Origin: Ampullaceana balthica
Lineage: Eukaryota > Mollusca > Gastropoda > Lymnaeidae
Assembly (NCBI GenBank): GCA_944989445.1
Contig: CALYLW010000286.1
Span: forward strand, 527,320-591,319
Direction of reading: 5' to 3'
Length of the DNA: 64,000 nt
The position numbers were made by a program, and so were the translations under genes. The notes beneath the pieces were generated by a model. It worked only from the letters and a program-made list of their open reading frames with translations. It did not search any database and was not told where the DNA came from. Below, one piece after another: positions 33,715-46,000 of this stretch; positions within the stretch are counted from its first letter, which is position 1; each line of letters begins with the position of its first letter.

Positions 33715-36335
33715 TTACTCTTGTTTTATATTATGTAAAAATCATCAGGCTAACCACCTGAACTTTTATCATTTTCTACATTAATTAAACAGTTAATTTT
33801 TATTTGTATAAACTTGAACTTAAATAATTTGTAATATTAATTTACTACCGATTGAAAAATTGATTTCGCTGGAAAGACAAGAAAACATTGGTGCTTTATG
33901 AGTCAATCAAAAGACAATAGGAGATTTCTTTGGATAGGTTTATACAGTTTATTACAGAAGATTTATTGACACCAGCCAAGACAGAGCTTGATGTAAATAT
34001 TATTATGGAGATTGCATATATATCTTTCAAGTGGCTTTGTCATTTTTATTAAACAGTAAATATTTGCAATTACAGTCATGGATTAACATATGACCAAATC
34101 ACTCACAACGCTATTTAAGATGGAATTGTCATTAATCATTGCTTTTTTTTTGGACATAATCACATACTAATAAATGTCCCTAACATTTTTTTTCTAAATT
34201 AACATAGAAAATATTACAATAACATAAACACATATTGAACCAAAACTTTTTAAAAATATTTGTAAATTACTTAATCAATCATATTAAAAGAACGTGGTCC
34301 CATTACTTGACGCAAAAATCAATTATTTTGCACAAATGAAAACAAATTTTAAAAATTTTTCATGTAAATTAATCACCAAGACCTTTTTTCTTCTACAATA
34401 TATATGTTAAATTATTTAGATTTTTAATTATTGAACCAGTTGATACCATTTTATCTATACCAAAAAAAAACCACAAATATTTACTTTAAAACTTCCTGAG
34501 AAAGAGAATAAATTCCAAAATTTTGCTCTAATTTTATTGTGACTTTGTAATGACTAAAGAAGCTTTAACTAATGGAACTGGTCAGAAAACAATAAATGCC
34601 TGCAGTACCTCAAGAAATTTGTTAAGACCCTCTGAAGTCAATTAACATGAACAAAACTGTATCCATGTTATTTTGGATAGACTTGTTAATCTTAGAAGAA
34701 CTGTGTTGCAGAGAATGTATGAATGAATAAAACTATAAAGCTTGATTAATGACATTAGTTTACAATCCAATCAGGAGAACATTTCAAGGCATCATCATCT
34801 AGTTACAAGGTTCAACCCCAAGAAAGACCCTTTTACCTTTGACCTTTGACAATAACATGATTACAAAACAATCAGTGAAAAGATGATAGCAAGTAAAGAC
34901 TGCTAACTAATCTTTATTTGGCTTAGCAGCATAACACTGAAGATATATTTCTATAGAATTAAATATTTGTTCTTTTAAAAACTTGGAATGGATATAAAAA
35001 ATAATAATTAACATTTCAGTGGATAATATAAAAGTAATTTGTAATGAGTTTTAAAATATTTAATTTTTAAAAAGTCTGTGGATGCTGCACAAACTGCTAA
35101 ATATTAGAATGAAAAGATTTATATTTCATTCATTAACCAATGTGAAAACTATTTATCTACTTAACTACTGTACAGTTAACCTCTAAGAAACATGTGTAAA
35201 TTTACTTTATCAAGAAAGGCACACATTTTTAATCTATTCATTGTTAAGTTTTGGACAAAGGAAATGAAATCACACAAAAAATAGACTTGCACAAATTTAA
35301 TATTGATTATGCCAAGATTAGATCCATATTAATTTATACAATGTCCATATATGTCAAGGTAATTTTTTTGTGTCATAGTAATATATGTAGTCCATTTTAA
35401 AAAACTATTATTTACTTCAGACCAAACTTTTGCCTCGACTGTGAGCTTTACAAATCCATTATCCTAAAAAAACAAAAAAACATTCTCACAAAAAAAAATT
35501 CAAGATTTTGTACATTAAATAAATACAATTGATGAGAGTCTAGATTGGGAACTTTTTTCTAGAATTTATTTTTATCAGCACTGCTGGATTCTTCTTTTTA
35601 AAAAAAAACCAACAAAATTTGAACTTGGTAAATAATAGTTTAACTTTTTTATTTTAATTGATTCTAAATATAATAATCCTTTCTTGAAGGCTATTTTTTA
35701 AATATCTAATATCACGAATAAACACATGACTTTAAACATTTTTTGACAAACACGAGGTTCCTGTGTCACTTCCTACAAATAATAAGTCTTAACATCTTAA
35801 TGATAATAGGAAAAATAGGATTAATAAAAAAATGTTTCAAAATCCAAATGTTTATAATAAGAAGCTGACAGAATTTGAATTAATTGGTGATTAAAAATTG
35901 TGTTTGTTTCTCACATGACAAGAAAATTTAATTTCTTGAAAATAATTACAAAACAGTTCAGAAAAAAAAATGTTGTGCTTCTTTGTGACATTACAAGCTA
36001 AGGATTGTAAGAGGAAGATAATTTTTGTATTGTGAAAGTAATTTGCAGGCATTATATATGCAAAATGGTGATAAATACATAAATAACATATGACACAATA
36101 GCATGTAACATATTTTTAAAGGGTATTTAAAAAAGTCAAACTATATAATTATTTATAAGAAAAAGAAGATGCAACATTTAGATTAATTATGCTTGCTTAA
36201 AATTACGCTAATGCTGAATGGCCTTCTTTTCACCACATAATTGTGATTATACCACACATAAATTTCAAGAATCCCAAAATTTATGGCGCTGAAGTTACAG
36301 TAAAATAAGTAAATGTTGCCACAGCCATAAATGCC
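33715..36335. other. AT-rich single-copy region, no gene recognised
   Basis: About 2.6 kb without arrays, mobile elements or convincing exons. It lies downstream of the coiled-coil gene's stop codon (42851, minus) and could include 3' UTR or intergenic sequence, which cannot be decided from sequence alone. Confidence 0.5.
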
Positions 36336-36339
36336 AATT

Positions 36340-36432
36340 TGTACGGTTCAGCTTCACTTTGTACATCAATATGTATGGTTCAACTTCACTTTGTACATCA
36401 ATTTGTAAGGTTCAACTTCACTTTGTACATCA
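36340..36432. repeat. 30 bp tandem repeat, 3 copies
   Basis: Units contain TTCAACTTCACTTTGTACAT. Confidence 0.9.
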
Positions 36433-36651
36433 ATCTGTTTGAAACATTCTCAGGGTGGTGCTGCCATAAAAGTTTTTGGAAGGCTTTTCTCTAGACTTAC
36501 AAAATAAATATTTTCACACCACTTTGTGATTAATCACATAAAAAAGAATTACAAAGAACTCATAGTGAATTACAAACAGCATTGGACAAAGAATTCTGAA
36601 ATCCTATTTCCTGCATTCAAAATGGTTTTAAGTTTGGGATTGGTATGAGAA

Positions 36652-36748
36652 ATAAACTGACAGGTGTGAATTAATAAACTGACAGGTGTGAATTAATAAA
36701 CTGACAGGTGTGAATTAATAAACTGACAGGTGTGAATTAATAAACTGA
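36652..36748. repeat. 22 bp tandem repeat, about 4.5 copies
   Basis: Unit AACTGACAGGTGTGAATTAA plus two bases, nearly identical copies. Confidence 0.92.
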
Positions 36749-37073
36749 GCCAGGTTTTGTTGTTAACATTGGCTGATATTATGGCAATGTTTAGTGCACC
36801 CTCTCTCAGCAGTATGCCATGATTACAAAGTTATTAGCACAGTTCCAGTTATAACTTCAAATTTTGCACATACAACTTATGGTTCATACAAACTGTCGAC
36901 ATCATTCCCTCGTACTCTCGTATGGTGGACAAAATCTTTATATTTACGTTGGTATTTATCAGAATAAAATGATATTTTCATATTCTATATACTATATTAA
37001 CTATATATATATATATATTCATGGAAGCAGAATGTCATCATAAAAAGAAGCATGTGTCTAATTACAATCTTAG

Positions 37074-37175
37074 TCTGGACCAGAGTTAACTGGACCAGAG
37101 TTAACTGGACCAGAGTTATCTGGACCAGAGTTATCTGGACCAGAGTTAACTGGACCAGAGTTAACTGGACCAGAG
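37074..37175. repeat. 15 bp tandem repeat (CTGGACCAGAGTTAA), 7 copies
   Basis: Units alternate GAGTTAACTGG and GAGTTATCTGG in a symmetric pattern. Confidence 0.92.
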
Positions 37176-37368
37176 TAAAAAAAAACATACAAGTTTTATT
37201 GCGAATATGCCATTTATCCAGGAATTGACATGCTAAAATGTGTGATAGCACAAATGAAATTTGTCATGAAAATTACTACTGCACAATATTTATAGTTTTT
37301 TTTTCTTCTATTGTTTAACTATACTTTCTGTCAAAGATTTTGAGGTGTCCCACAATTTTTTGTCATGT

Positions 37369-37398
37369 GTTAGGGTTATGGTTAGGGTTAGGGTTTTT
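37369..37398. repeat. Short telomere-like TTAGGG tract
   Basis: GTTAGGGTTATGGTTAGGG plus one more unit. Opposite strand orientation to the CRTAC1 intron 1 array. Interstitial. Confidence 0.8.
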
Positions 37399-37661
37399 GT
37401 GTGGCCAAAGCTGATGTATGATAAAAATCTAAGGTACTTGATTAGTTGTAAAAAGACAATCAAAATTTGGTTTCTTTTTAATTCTTTATTCTAAACACCC
37501 TTTTTCACAAAAAAAACATTTAGTTCTTTGTATGCATGATTATGATTGTCTCCTCATACATTTAGTTGCCAAATTTTAATAAATGACTTACTTTAAAATT
37601 TCATCAACCACCACCACTTTTGTTAACATACAAATCCTTCTTTCTATTGCTAGTTTGTGCA

Positions 37662-37806
37662 ACTTATTTGTACTAAGTATTTCCAACTTATTTTTACCAG
37701 GTATTTGCAACTTATTTGTACCAAGTATTTCCAACTTATTTGTACCAAGTATTTCCAACTTATTTGTACTAAGTATTTCCAACCTATTTGTACAAAGTAT
37801 TTCTAA
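37662..37806. repeat. 24 bp tandem repeat, 6 copies
   Basis: Units contain AACTTATTTGTACCAAGTAT. Confidence 0.92.
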
Positions 37807-38264
37807 CGAAATGTACTCTTTAAAAGTGAACTTTAAACTTTTAAATTAAATTGTGCAATATAAACGTGCATGTATAAATAATAAAATGTCAAACATCAAT
37901 TTGGTACATTTTGTGTTACCAATATATACATTTTTATTGACAAAACATCAAGTGAGTGTATTTTCAGAAAATATGTTCACTTACTCTTGACACCAAATTG
38001 CAATTGGCTAAAACATAATATTTCTTTTATTATTATCCATTCATGAGCATGAATTGATAATTTTCTTTTAAAATAGGCACAAAGTCTTTATCATATAGAT
38101 TTAATTCTTATTATTGAAAGTTTCACAAATTCTTGAGGTTGCATCATCAATATGCATAAATGTATTCATATATACACAAAACTGAGGTGTTGACAAAAAC
38201 ATGTGTCAAAATAAGCATTGAGAGACCAACAGTATAAGAGTAGTGGTTGTGATAACATAAAGTC

Positions 38265-39108
38265 TGTACCTTCCTATTCAATCAATGTGCACACTTTAGA
38301 GTAGGTCTGACCTTCTATCAAGCAATGTTACATACTTTAAATTATTCATGACCATCTATCATGTGCAATTTCATACTATAAAGTAGGTCTTGACCTTCTA
38401 TCAAGCAATGTGCCCACTTTTAGAGTCGTCTACCTTCTATTCCAACAATGTCACACTAGAGTAGTCTGTGACCTTCTATTCATCAATGTGCACATTAGAG
38501 TAGTCTGGACTGACCTTCTATTCAAGCATGTGCATCCTTTTATAGGTCTGACCTACTATTCATGCAATGTGCATACATTAGAGTAAGGTCAGACCTTCTA
38601 TTCACGCAATGTGCCTACTTAGAGTAGGTCGACCTTCTGATTCAAGCAATGTGCATACTTAGAGTAGGACTGACCTTCAATTTCAAGCAATTTTGTCAAC
38701 TTTATAGAGTTCTGACCTTCTATCAAGCAATGTGCATACTTAGAGTAGGCTGACCTTCAATTCAAGCAATGTGCATACATTAGAGTAGACTGACCTCATT
38801 CATGCAATAGCAAAATTTAGAGTAGTCTACCTTCTATTCATAGCAATGTGCCACCTATAGAGTAATACTGACCATCTAATCCAAGCAATGTGCATACTTT
38901 ATAGTAGTCTGACCTTCTATTCAAGCAATTGCATACTTTAGAGTAGGTCTGACCTTTATTCAAGCAATGTGCATACAATAAGTAAGTCAGACCTTCTATT
39001 CAAGCAATGTGCATACTTAATTAGGTCTGACCTTCTAATCATGCAATGTGGCATCACTTATTAAGTAGTCAGACCTTCTATTCAAGCATGTGCATACAAT
39101 CAATTGTA
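38265..39108. repeat. About 40 bp minisatellite with many single-base indels, about 21 copies
   Basis: Units contain GACCTTCTATTCAAGCAATG and GCATACTTTAGAGTAGGTCT. Unlike every other array here, nearly every unit differs from its neighbours by isolated 1-2 base deletions, which looks like unpolished long-read consensus rather than biology. Confidence 0.85.
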
Positions 39109-39657
39109 AACATGATTACAGTGAACATTGAGTTATCATGTTCAAACCCTTGTGCTAATAATATAATATCAATCACACTTTCTGATATATACAAAACACA
39201 AATAGGAAATAAGAATGCCACCCTCCCCCTAGCCCAACCTAAACTTTGTATCAGTCAAACACATTATAACACAAAGGTTAACATTTATCTAATCACTAAG
39301 AGAAGATGAAAAAAATTCATTGACATATTAAGTAAATTTTGATTGTTGAACATCAAGTCTCACAGTTCAAATAGTCAAGGTTACCCCCCTCCCCCAAATT
39401 ATGTCAAGGTTACCCCAACTTATGTCCAGTAAAATAGATCTTCACAATATCAATACCTTTTGTAAAACTAAATTTTAATTTTATTAGTCATGTGGTATAT
39501 GAAACTTTATTTACTTTGAAAACAACTGAAAAAAATGTATGTATATTGAGTACTTCCTTTTACAGAAATATAATGACTTACAAATATAATGACTTACAAA
39601 TATAATGACTTACAAATACAACAATTTCATTTATTGTAAATATTTGTCTAAATGTTA

Positions 39658-42334
39658 ATATAAACAAACCTTATATGAGAGAGTTGTTAATATAAACAAA
39701 CCTTATATGAGAGAGTTGTTAATATAAACAAACCTTATATGAGAGAGTTGTTAATATAAACAAACCTTATATGAGAGAGTTGTTAATATAAACAAACCTT
39801 ATATGAGAGAGTTGTTAATATAAACAAACCTTATATGAGAGAGTTGTTAATATAACAAACCTTATAGAGATGTTGTTAATTAAACAAACCTTATATGAGA
39901 GAGTTGTTAATATAAACAAACTTATATGAGAGTTGTTAATATAAACAAACCTTATATGAGAGGGTTGTTAATATAAACAAACCTTATATGAGAGGGTTGT
40001 TAATATAAACAAACCTTATATGAGAGGGTTGTTAATATAAACAAACCTTATATGAGAGGGTTGTTAATATAAACAAACCTTATATGAGAGGGTTGTTAAT
40101 ATAAACAAACCTTATATGAGAGAGTTGTTAATATAAACAAACCTTATATGAGAGGGTTGTTAATATAAACAAACCTTATATGAGAGGGTTGTTAATATAA
40201 ACAAACCTTATATGAGAGGGTTGTTAATATAAACAAACCTTATATGAGAGGGTTGTTAATATAAACAAACCTTATATGAGAGGGTTGTTAATATAAACAA
40301 ACCTTATATGAGAGGGTTGTTAATATAAACAAACCTTATATGAGAGAGTTGTTAATATAAACAAACCTTATATGAGAGGGTTGTTAATATAAACAAACCT
40401 TATATGAGAGGGTTGTTAATATAAACAAACCTTATATGAGAGGGTTGTTAATATAAACAAACCTTATATGAGAGGGTTGTTAATATAAACAAACCTTATA
40501 TGAGAGGGTTGTTAATATAAACAAACCTTATATGAGAGGGTTGTTAATATAAACAAACCTTATATGAGAGGGTTGTTAATATAAACAAACCTTATATGAG
40601 AGGGTTGTTAATATAAACAAACCTTATATGAGAGGGTTGTTAATATAAACAAACCTTATATGAGAGGGTTGTTAATATAAACAAACCTTATATGAGAGGG
40701 TTGTTAATATAAACAAACCTTATATGAGAGGGTTGTTAATATAAACAAACCTTATATGAGAGAGTTGTTAATATAAACAAACCTTATATGAGAGAGTTGT
40801 TAATATAAACAAACCTTATATGAGAGGGTTGTTAATATAAACAAACCTTATATGAGAGGGTTGTTAATATAAACAAACCTTATATGAGAGGGTTGTTAAT
40901 ATAAACAAACCTTATATGAGAGGGTTGTTAATATAAACAAACCTTATATGAGAGGGTTGTTAATATAAACAAACCTTATATGAGAGGGTTGTTAATATAA
41001 ACAAACCTTATATGAGAGGGTTGTTAATATAAACAAACCTTATATGAGAGGGTTGTTAATATAAACAAACCTTATATGAGAGGGTTGTTAATATAAACAA
41101 ACCTTATATGAGAGAGTTGTTAATATAAACAAACCTTATATGAGAGAGTTGTTAATATAAACAAACCTTATATGAGAGGGTTGTTAATATAAACAAACCT
41201 TATATGAGAGAGTTGTTAATATAAACAAACCTTATATGAGAGGGTTGTTAATATAAACAAACCTTATATGAGAGAGTTGTTAATATAAACAAACCTTATA
41301 TGAGAGGGTTGTTAATATAAACAAACCTTATATGAGAGGGTTGTTAATATAAACAAACCTTATATGAGAGGGTTGTTAATATAAACAAACCTTATATGAG
41401 AGGGTTGTTAATATAAACAAACCTTATATGAGAGAGTTGTTAATATAAACAAACCTTATATGAGAGGGTTGTTAATATAAACAAACCTTATATGAGAGGG
41501 TTGTTAATATAAACAAACCTTATATGAGAGGGTTGTTAATATAAACAAACCTTATATGAGAGGGTTGTTAATATAAACAAACCTTATATGAGAGAGTTGT
41601 TAATATAAACAAACCTTATATGAGAGAGTTGTTAATATAAACAAACCTTATATGAGAGAGTTGTTAATATAAACAAACCTTATATGAGAGGGTTGTTAAT
41701 ATAAACAAACCTTATATGAGAGAGTTGTTAATATAAACAAACCTTATATGAGAGGGTTGTTAATATAAACAAACCTTATATGAGAGGGTTGTTAATATAA
41801 ACAAACCTTATATGAGAGGGTTGTTAATATAAACAAACCTTATATGAGAGGGTTGTTAATATAAACAAACCTTATATGAGAGAGTTGTTAATATAAACAA
41901 ACCTTATATGAGAGGGTTGTTAATATAAACAAACCTTATATGAGAGGGTTGTTAATATAAACAAACCTTATATGAGAGGGTTGTTAATATAAACAAACCT
42001 TATATGAGAGGGTTGTTAATATAAACAAACCTTATATGAGAGAGTTGTTAATATAAACAAACCTTATATGAGAGAGTTGTTAATATAAACAAACCTTATA
42101 TGAGAGAGTTGTTAATATAAACAAACCTTATATGAGAGGGTTGTTAATATAAACAAACCTTATATGAGAGAGTTGTTAATATAAACAAACCTTATATGAG
42201 AGAGTTGTTAATATAAACAAACCTTATATGAGAGAGTTGTTAATATAAACAAACCTTATATGAGAGGGTTGTTAATATAAACAAACCTTATATGAGAGAG
42301 TTGTTAATATAAACAAACCTTATATGAGAGGGTC
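39658..42334. repeat. 32 bp minisatellite, about 84 copies
   Basis: Units contain TTAATATAAACAAACCTTAT and end GAGAGGG or GAGAGAG. Very homogeneous except for a noisy patch at 39845-39940. The only common variant is the G/A near the unit end, distributed in runs. In the 3' flank of the coiled-coil gene. Confidence 0.97.
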
Positions 42335-42411
42335 ACTAGTTTTGTTTTTTGTTAGATTAAAAAAATAAAAACATTATCTGTAGATATAATAACCAATGAG
42401 TCATTTGGTGT

Positions 42412-42632
42412 TGAATGGACAGGGCCGAGATTGTGAATGGACAGGGCCGAGATTGTGAATGGACAGGGCCGAGATTGTGCCATGTTGTGTTGAATGGACA
42501 GGGCCGAGATTGTGCCATGTTGTGTTGAATGGAGAGGGCCGAGATTGTGCCATGTTGTGTTGAATGGACAGGACCGAGATTGTGCTATGTTGTGTTGAAT
42601 GGACAGGGCCGAGATTGTGCCATGTTGTGTTG
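42412..42632. repeat. 35 bp tandem repeat with 21 bp short units, about 8 copies
   Basis: Units contain GAATGGACAGGGCCGAGATT. The first units lack the CATGTTGTGTT part. Lies 220 bp past the stop codon of the coiled-coil gene and so may be in its 3' UTR. Confidence 0.93.
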
Positions 42633-42850
42633 ATAAAAAAAACACACATGATAAATTCTAATTGAGTGATATTACTGGCTATGTCATGTTTCCCTGCCAT
42701 TGTAAATTCTCTAATACACATCACATTACAATATTGCGACAGAAACTTCATTAAATCAAGATATTTCTTTTTGAAAGTTTCATTGTGTATTTTCAATTTA
42801 TTTTAAGTATGATTTCTAGATCGTCTGAAAAAAAAGAAGAAAAAAAGACC

Positions 42851-43002
42851 TTAAAAATTTTCTTGAAAATCGACTTTCTCATCAACAGGATATAGTGAAT
42901 TATTCAGCTGCTCTCGTGTGCCACGGTCCATTGATGTTACTGCTCGACGGAGATTTGTTTTAGGTCTAAGTGAGCTAAGATCACAGGACATTGTGTGATT
43001 AT
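42851..43002 (-). CDS. Coiled-coil gene exon D with stop codon
   Basis: Acceptor TTTCTGTTTCAG at 43004-43003, a good polypyrimidine acceptor. Reads NHTMSCDLSSLRPKTNLRRA and ends VDFQENF then TAA. Phase matches exon C. The 14 kb gap between C and D makes this link less certain than the others, but the phase, strand and basic composition agree. Confidence 0.7.
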
Positions 43003-46000
43003 CTGAAACAGAAATGTATGAAGATAGATCAAAAGCAAAAATAATGGTTGATGACCTAAGAGGCATGGCTGACTAACTATTTTACCATTTAAATATATAT
43101 AGCATATACATATAATTAAAATAATGGTTGATGATCTATGAGGCATGGCTGTAACTATTTTACCATTTAAATATATATAGCATATACATATAACTAAAAT
43201 AATCGTTGATGACCTATGAGGCATGGCTGACTAACTATTTTACCATTTAAATATATATAGCATATACATATAACTAAAATAATCGTTGATGACCTATGAG
43301 GCATGGCTGACTAACTATTTTACCATTTAAATATATATAGCATATACATATAATTAAAATAATGGTTGATGATCTATGAGGCATGGCTGTAACTATTTTA
43401 CCATTTAAATATATATAGCATATACATATAACTAAAATAATCGTTGATGACCTATGAGGCATGGCTGACTAACTATTTTACCATTTAAATATATATAGCA
43501 TATACATATAACTAAACAATTAGAGAGTAACTAGAAAATTCTCAACATTCATAAAATACAATCTGAAAATGGTAAGTGAATTAAAGCTTTCAATACATGA
43601 GAGACTGGGATCGTTTATTTAACTCGACATAATGTTTGTCACGATGGCCAATACAAAGTGGTTGACATAATGTGTGTCACGATGGCCAATACAAAGTGGT
43701 TGACATAATGTGTCACTATGGGCAATACAAAGTGGTTGACATAATGTTTGTCATGATGGCCAATACCAAGTGGTTGACATAATGTTTGTCACCATGGCCA
43801 ATACAAAGTGGTTGACATAATGTGTCACGATGGCCAATACAAAGTGGTTGACATAATGTGTCACTATGGCCAATACAAAGTGGTTGACATAATGTTTGTC
43901 ATGATGGCCAATACAAAGTGGTTGACATAATGTTTGTCATGATGGCCAATACCAAGTGGTTGACATAATGTTTGTCACCATGGCCAATACAAAGTGGTTG
44001 ACATAATGTGTCACGATGGCCAATACAAAGTGGTTGACATAATGTGTCACGATGGCCAATACAAAGTGGTTGACATAATGTGTGTCACAATGGCCAATAC
44101 AAAGTGGTTGACGTAATGTGTGTCACCATGGCCAATACAAAGTGGTTGACGTAATGTGTGTCACCATGGCCAATACAAAGTGGTTGACATAATGTGTGTC
44201 ACAATGGCCAATACAAAATGGTTGACGTAATGTGTGTCACCATGGCCAATACAAAGTGGTTGACATAATAATGTGTCACTATGGCCAATACAAAGTGGTT
44301 GACATAATAATGTGTCACCATGGCCAATACAAAGTGGCTTAAAAACAATGACAAGTTGAGGGATCTGATATTTGAAACATTATTAACCACTGTACAGTTG
44401 AGGGATCTGATCTGATATTTGAAGCATTATTAACCACTGTTATTATGTATATATATAACCACTCTTCTGCATTATTTCACTTATAATATTCATCAATTAT
44501 CAAGGAATTAATATATTTTGTTATTGTCCTTATCTTTGTAAATTGTGTTTTCACCTTTCACATAAGTTTTTATATTTTGATCTTGGGGGCCTCGAAGTTG
44601 CAAATGTTTAAAGATATATTTTCTAACTAATCTTTATTCCATTAAGTGCAAAGTAAAAAGTAATGAAATGATAAAGTCTTGTTATAAAAAAAAGCAACTA
44701 AATCTAGACAGAAGAAAAAAATTCTTATTGGGTGTAATCTAAAACTTGAGTACAGTGATACAATCTCTGCATAATAATACTTTCATTACAGATTTTAAAA
44801 AATTTAAAATTATCTAGGGCTGTACTGGATTCAAATTTTTTTAATCTGTCCGGAGCTGGATTTGTAAAAAATGGGCGATTCCAGATTTGCCAGAGCCGGA
44901 GCCATTATATATATATATATTTATATATTAGGGCTCTACCGGCCAGCCAAATTTATGAAGTGAAATCCTGCCGGAGCCAGATTTTTATAAATGGACAAAT
45001 TCCGGATTTGCCGGAGCCAAAATCTGGTACACCCCTAATTTTTAATAAAATTATTCAAAGCTTTTTATCATAACGAATAGTCCAATAAAATGTATTATTT
45101 TTAAACATTGATTGGGACTAACTGAAACTGTAATTCATTAAAAGAAATTGAATGGCTGCAACAAATGAACAATTTACTGAGACAATGGCTGCAACAAATG
45201 AACAATTTATTGAGACAATGGCTGCAACAAATGAACAATTTACTGAGACAATGGCTGCAACAAATGAACAATTTACTGAGACAATGGCTGCAACAAATGA
45301 ACAATTTACTGAAACAATGGCTGCAACAAATGAACAATTTACTGAGACAATGGCTGCAACAAATGAACAATTTACTGAGACAATGGCTGCAACAAATGAA
45401 CAATTTACTGAGACAATGGCTGCAACAAATGAACAATTTACTGAGACAATGGCTGCAACAAATGAACAATTTACTGAGACAATGGCTGCAACAAATGAAC
45501 AATTTACTGAGACAATGGCTGCAACAAATGAACAATTTACTGAGACAATGATTGCAACAAATGAACAATTTACTGAGACAATGATTGCAACAAATGAACA
45601 ATTTACTGAGACAATGACTGCAACAAATGAACAATCTACTGAGACAATGGTTGCAACAAATGAACAATTTACCAAGACAATAGTTAAAATAAATAACAAG
45701 TTAGAATATTTGACTTAGGAAACATCAATACTGTAATGGCTTAAATTAGTCAGCAAATTTAAAGTATTGGGGAGAAAAACTATTTCTAAAATAAATCACA
45801 TCCAACAGTAAAAACTACAATTATATATAAGATAAAATAGATGAAATATGAATACAGATTTCAAGCTAATATATATTGTTAAACTAAAGCAATTATAGCT
45901 CTATAGTCTCCATAATTAACATTTCTGTTCATGTAAGATGAACAATATACAATTGAGATGATTGAACAAACTTTCAATAAAACTAATCTTTTATTTACAC

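Noticed and set aside
45101..45699. Minus-strand cysteine-rich frames opposite the 33 bp array
   Set aside because: Two frames on the same strand and one on the other are open at once, as expected from repeat structure rather than coding.
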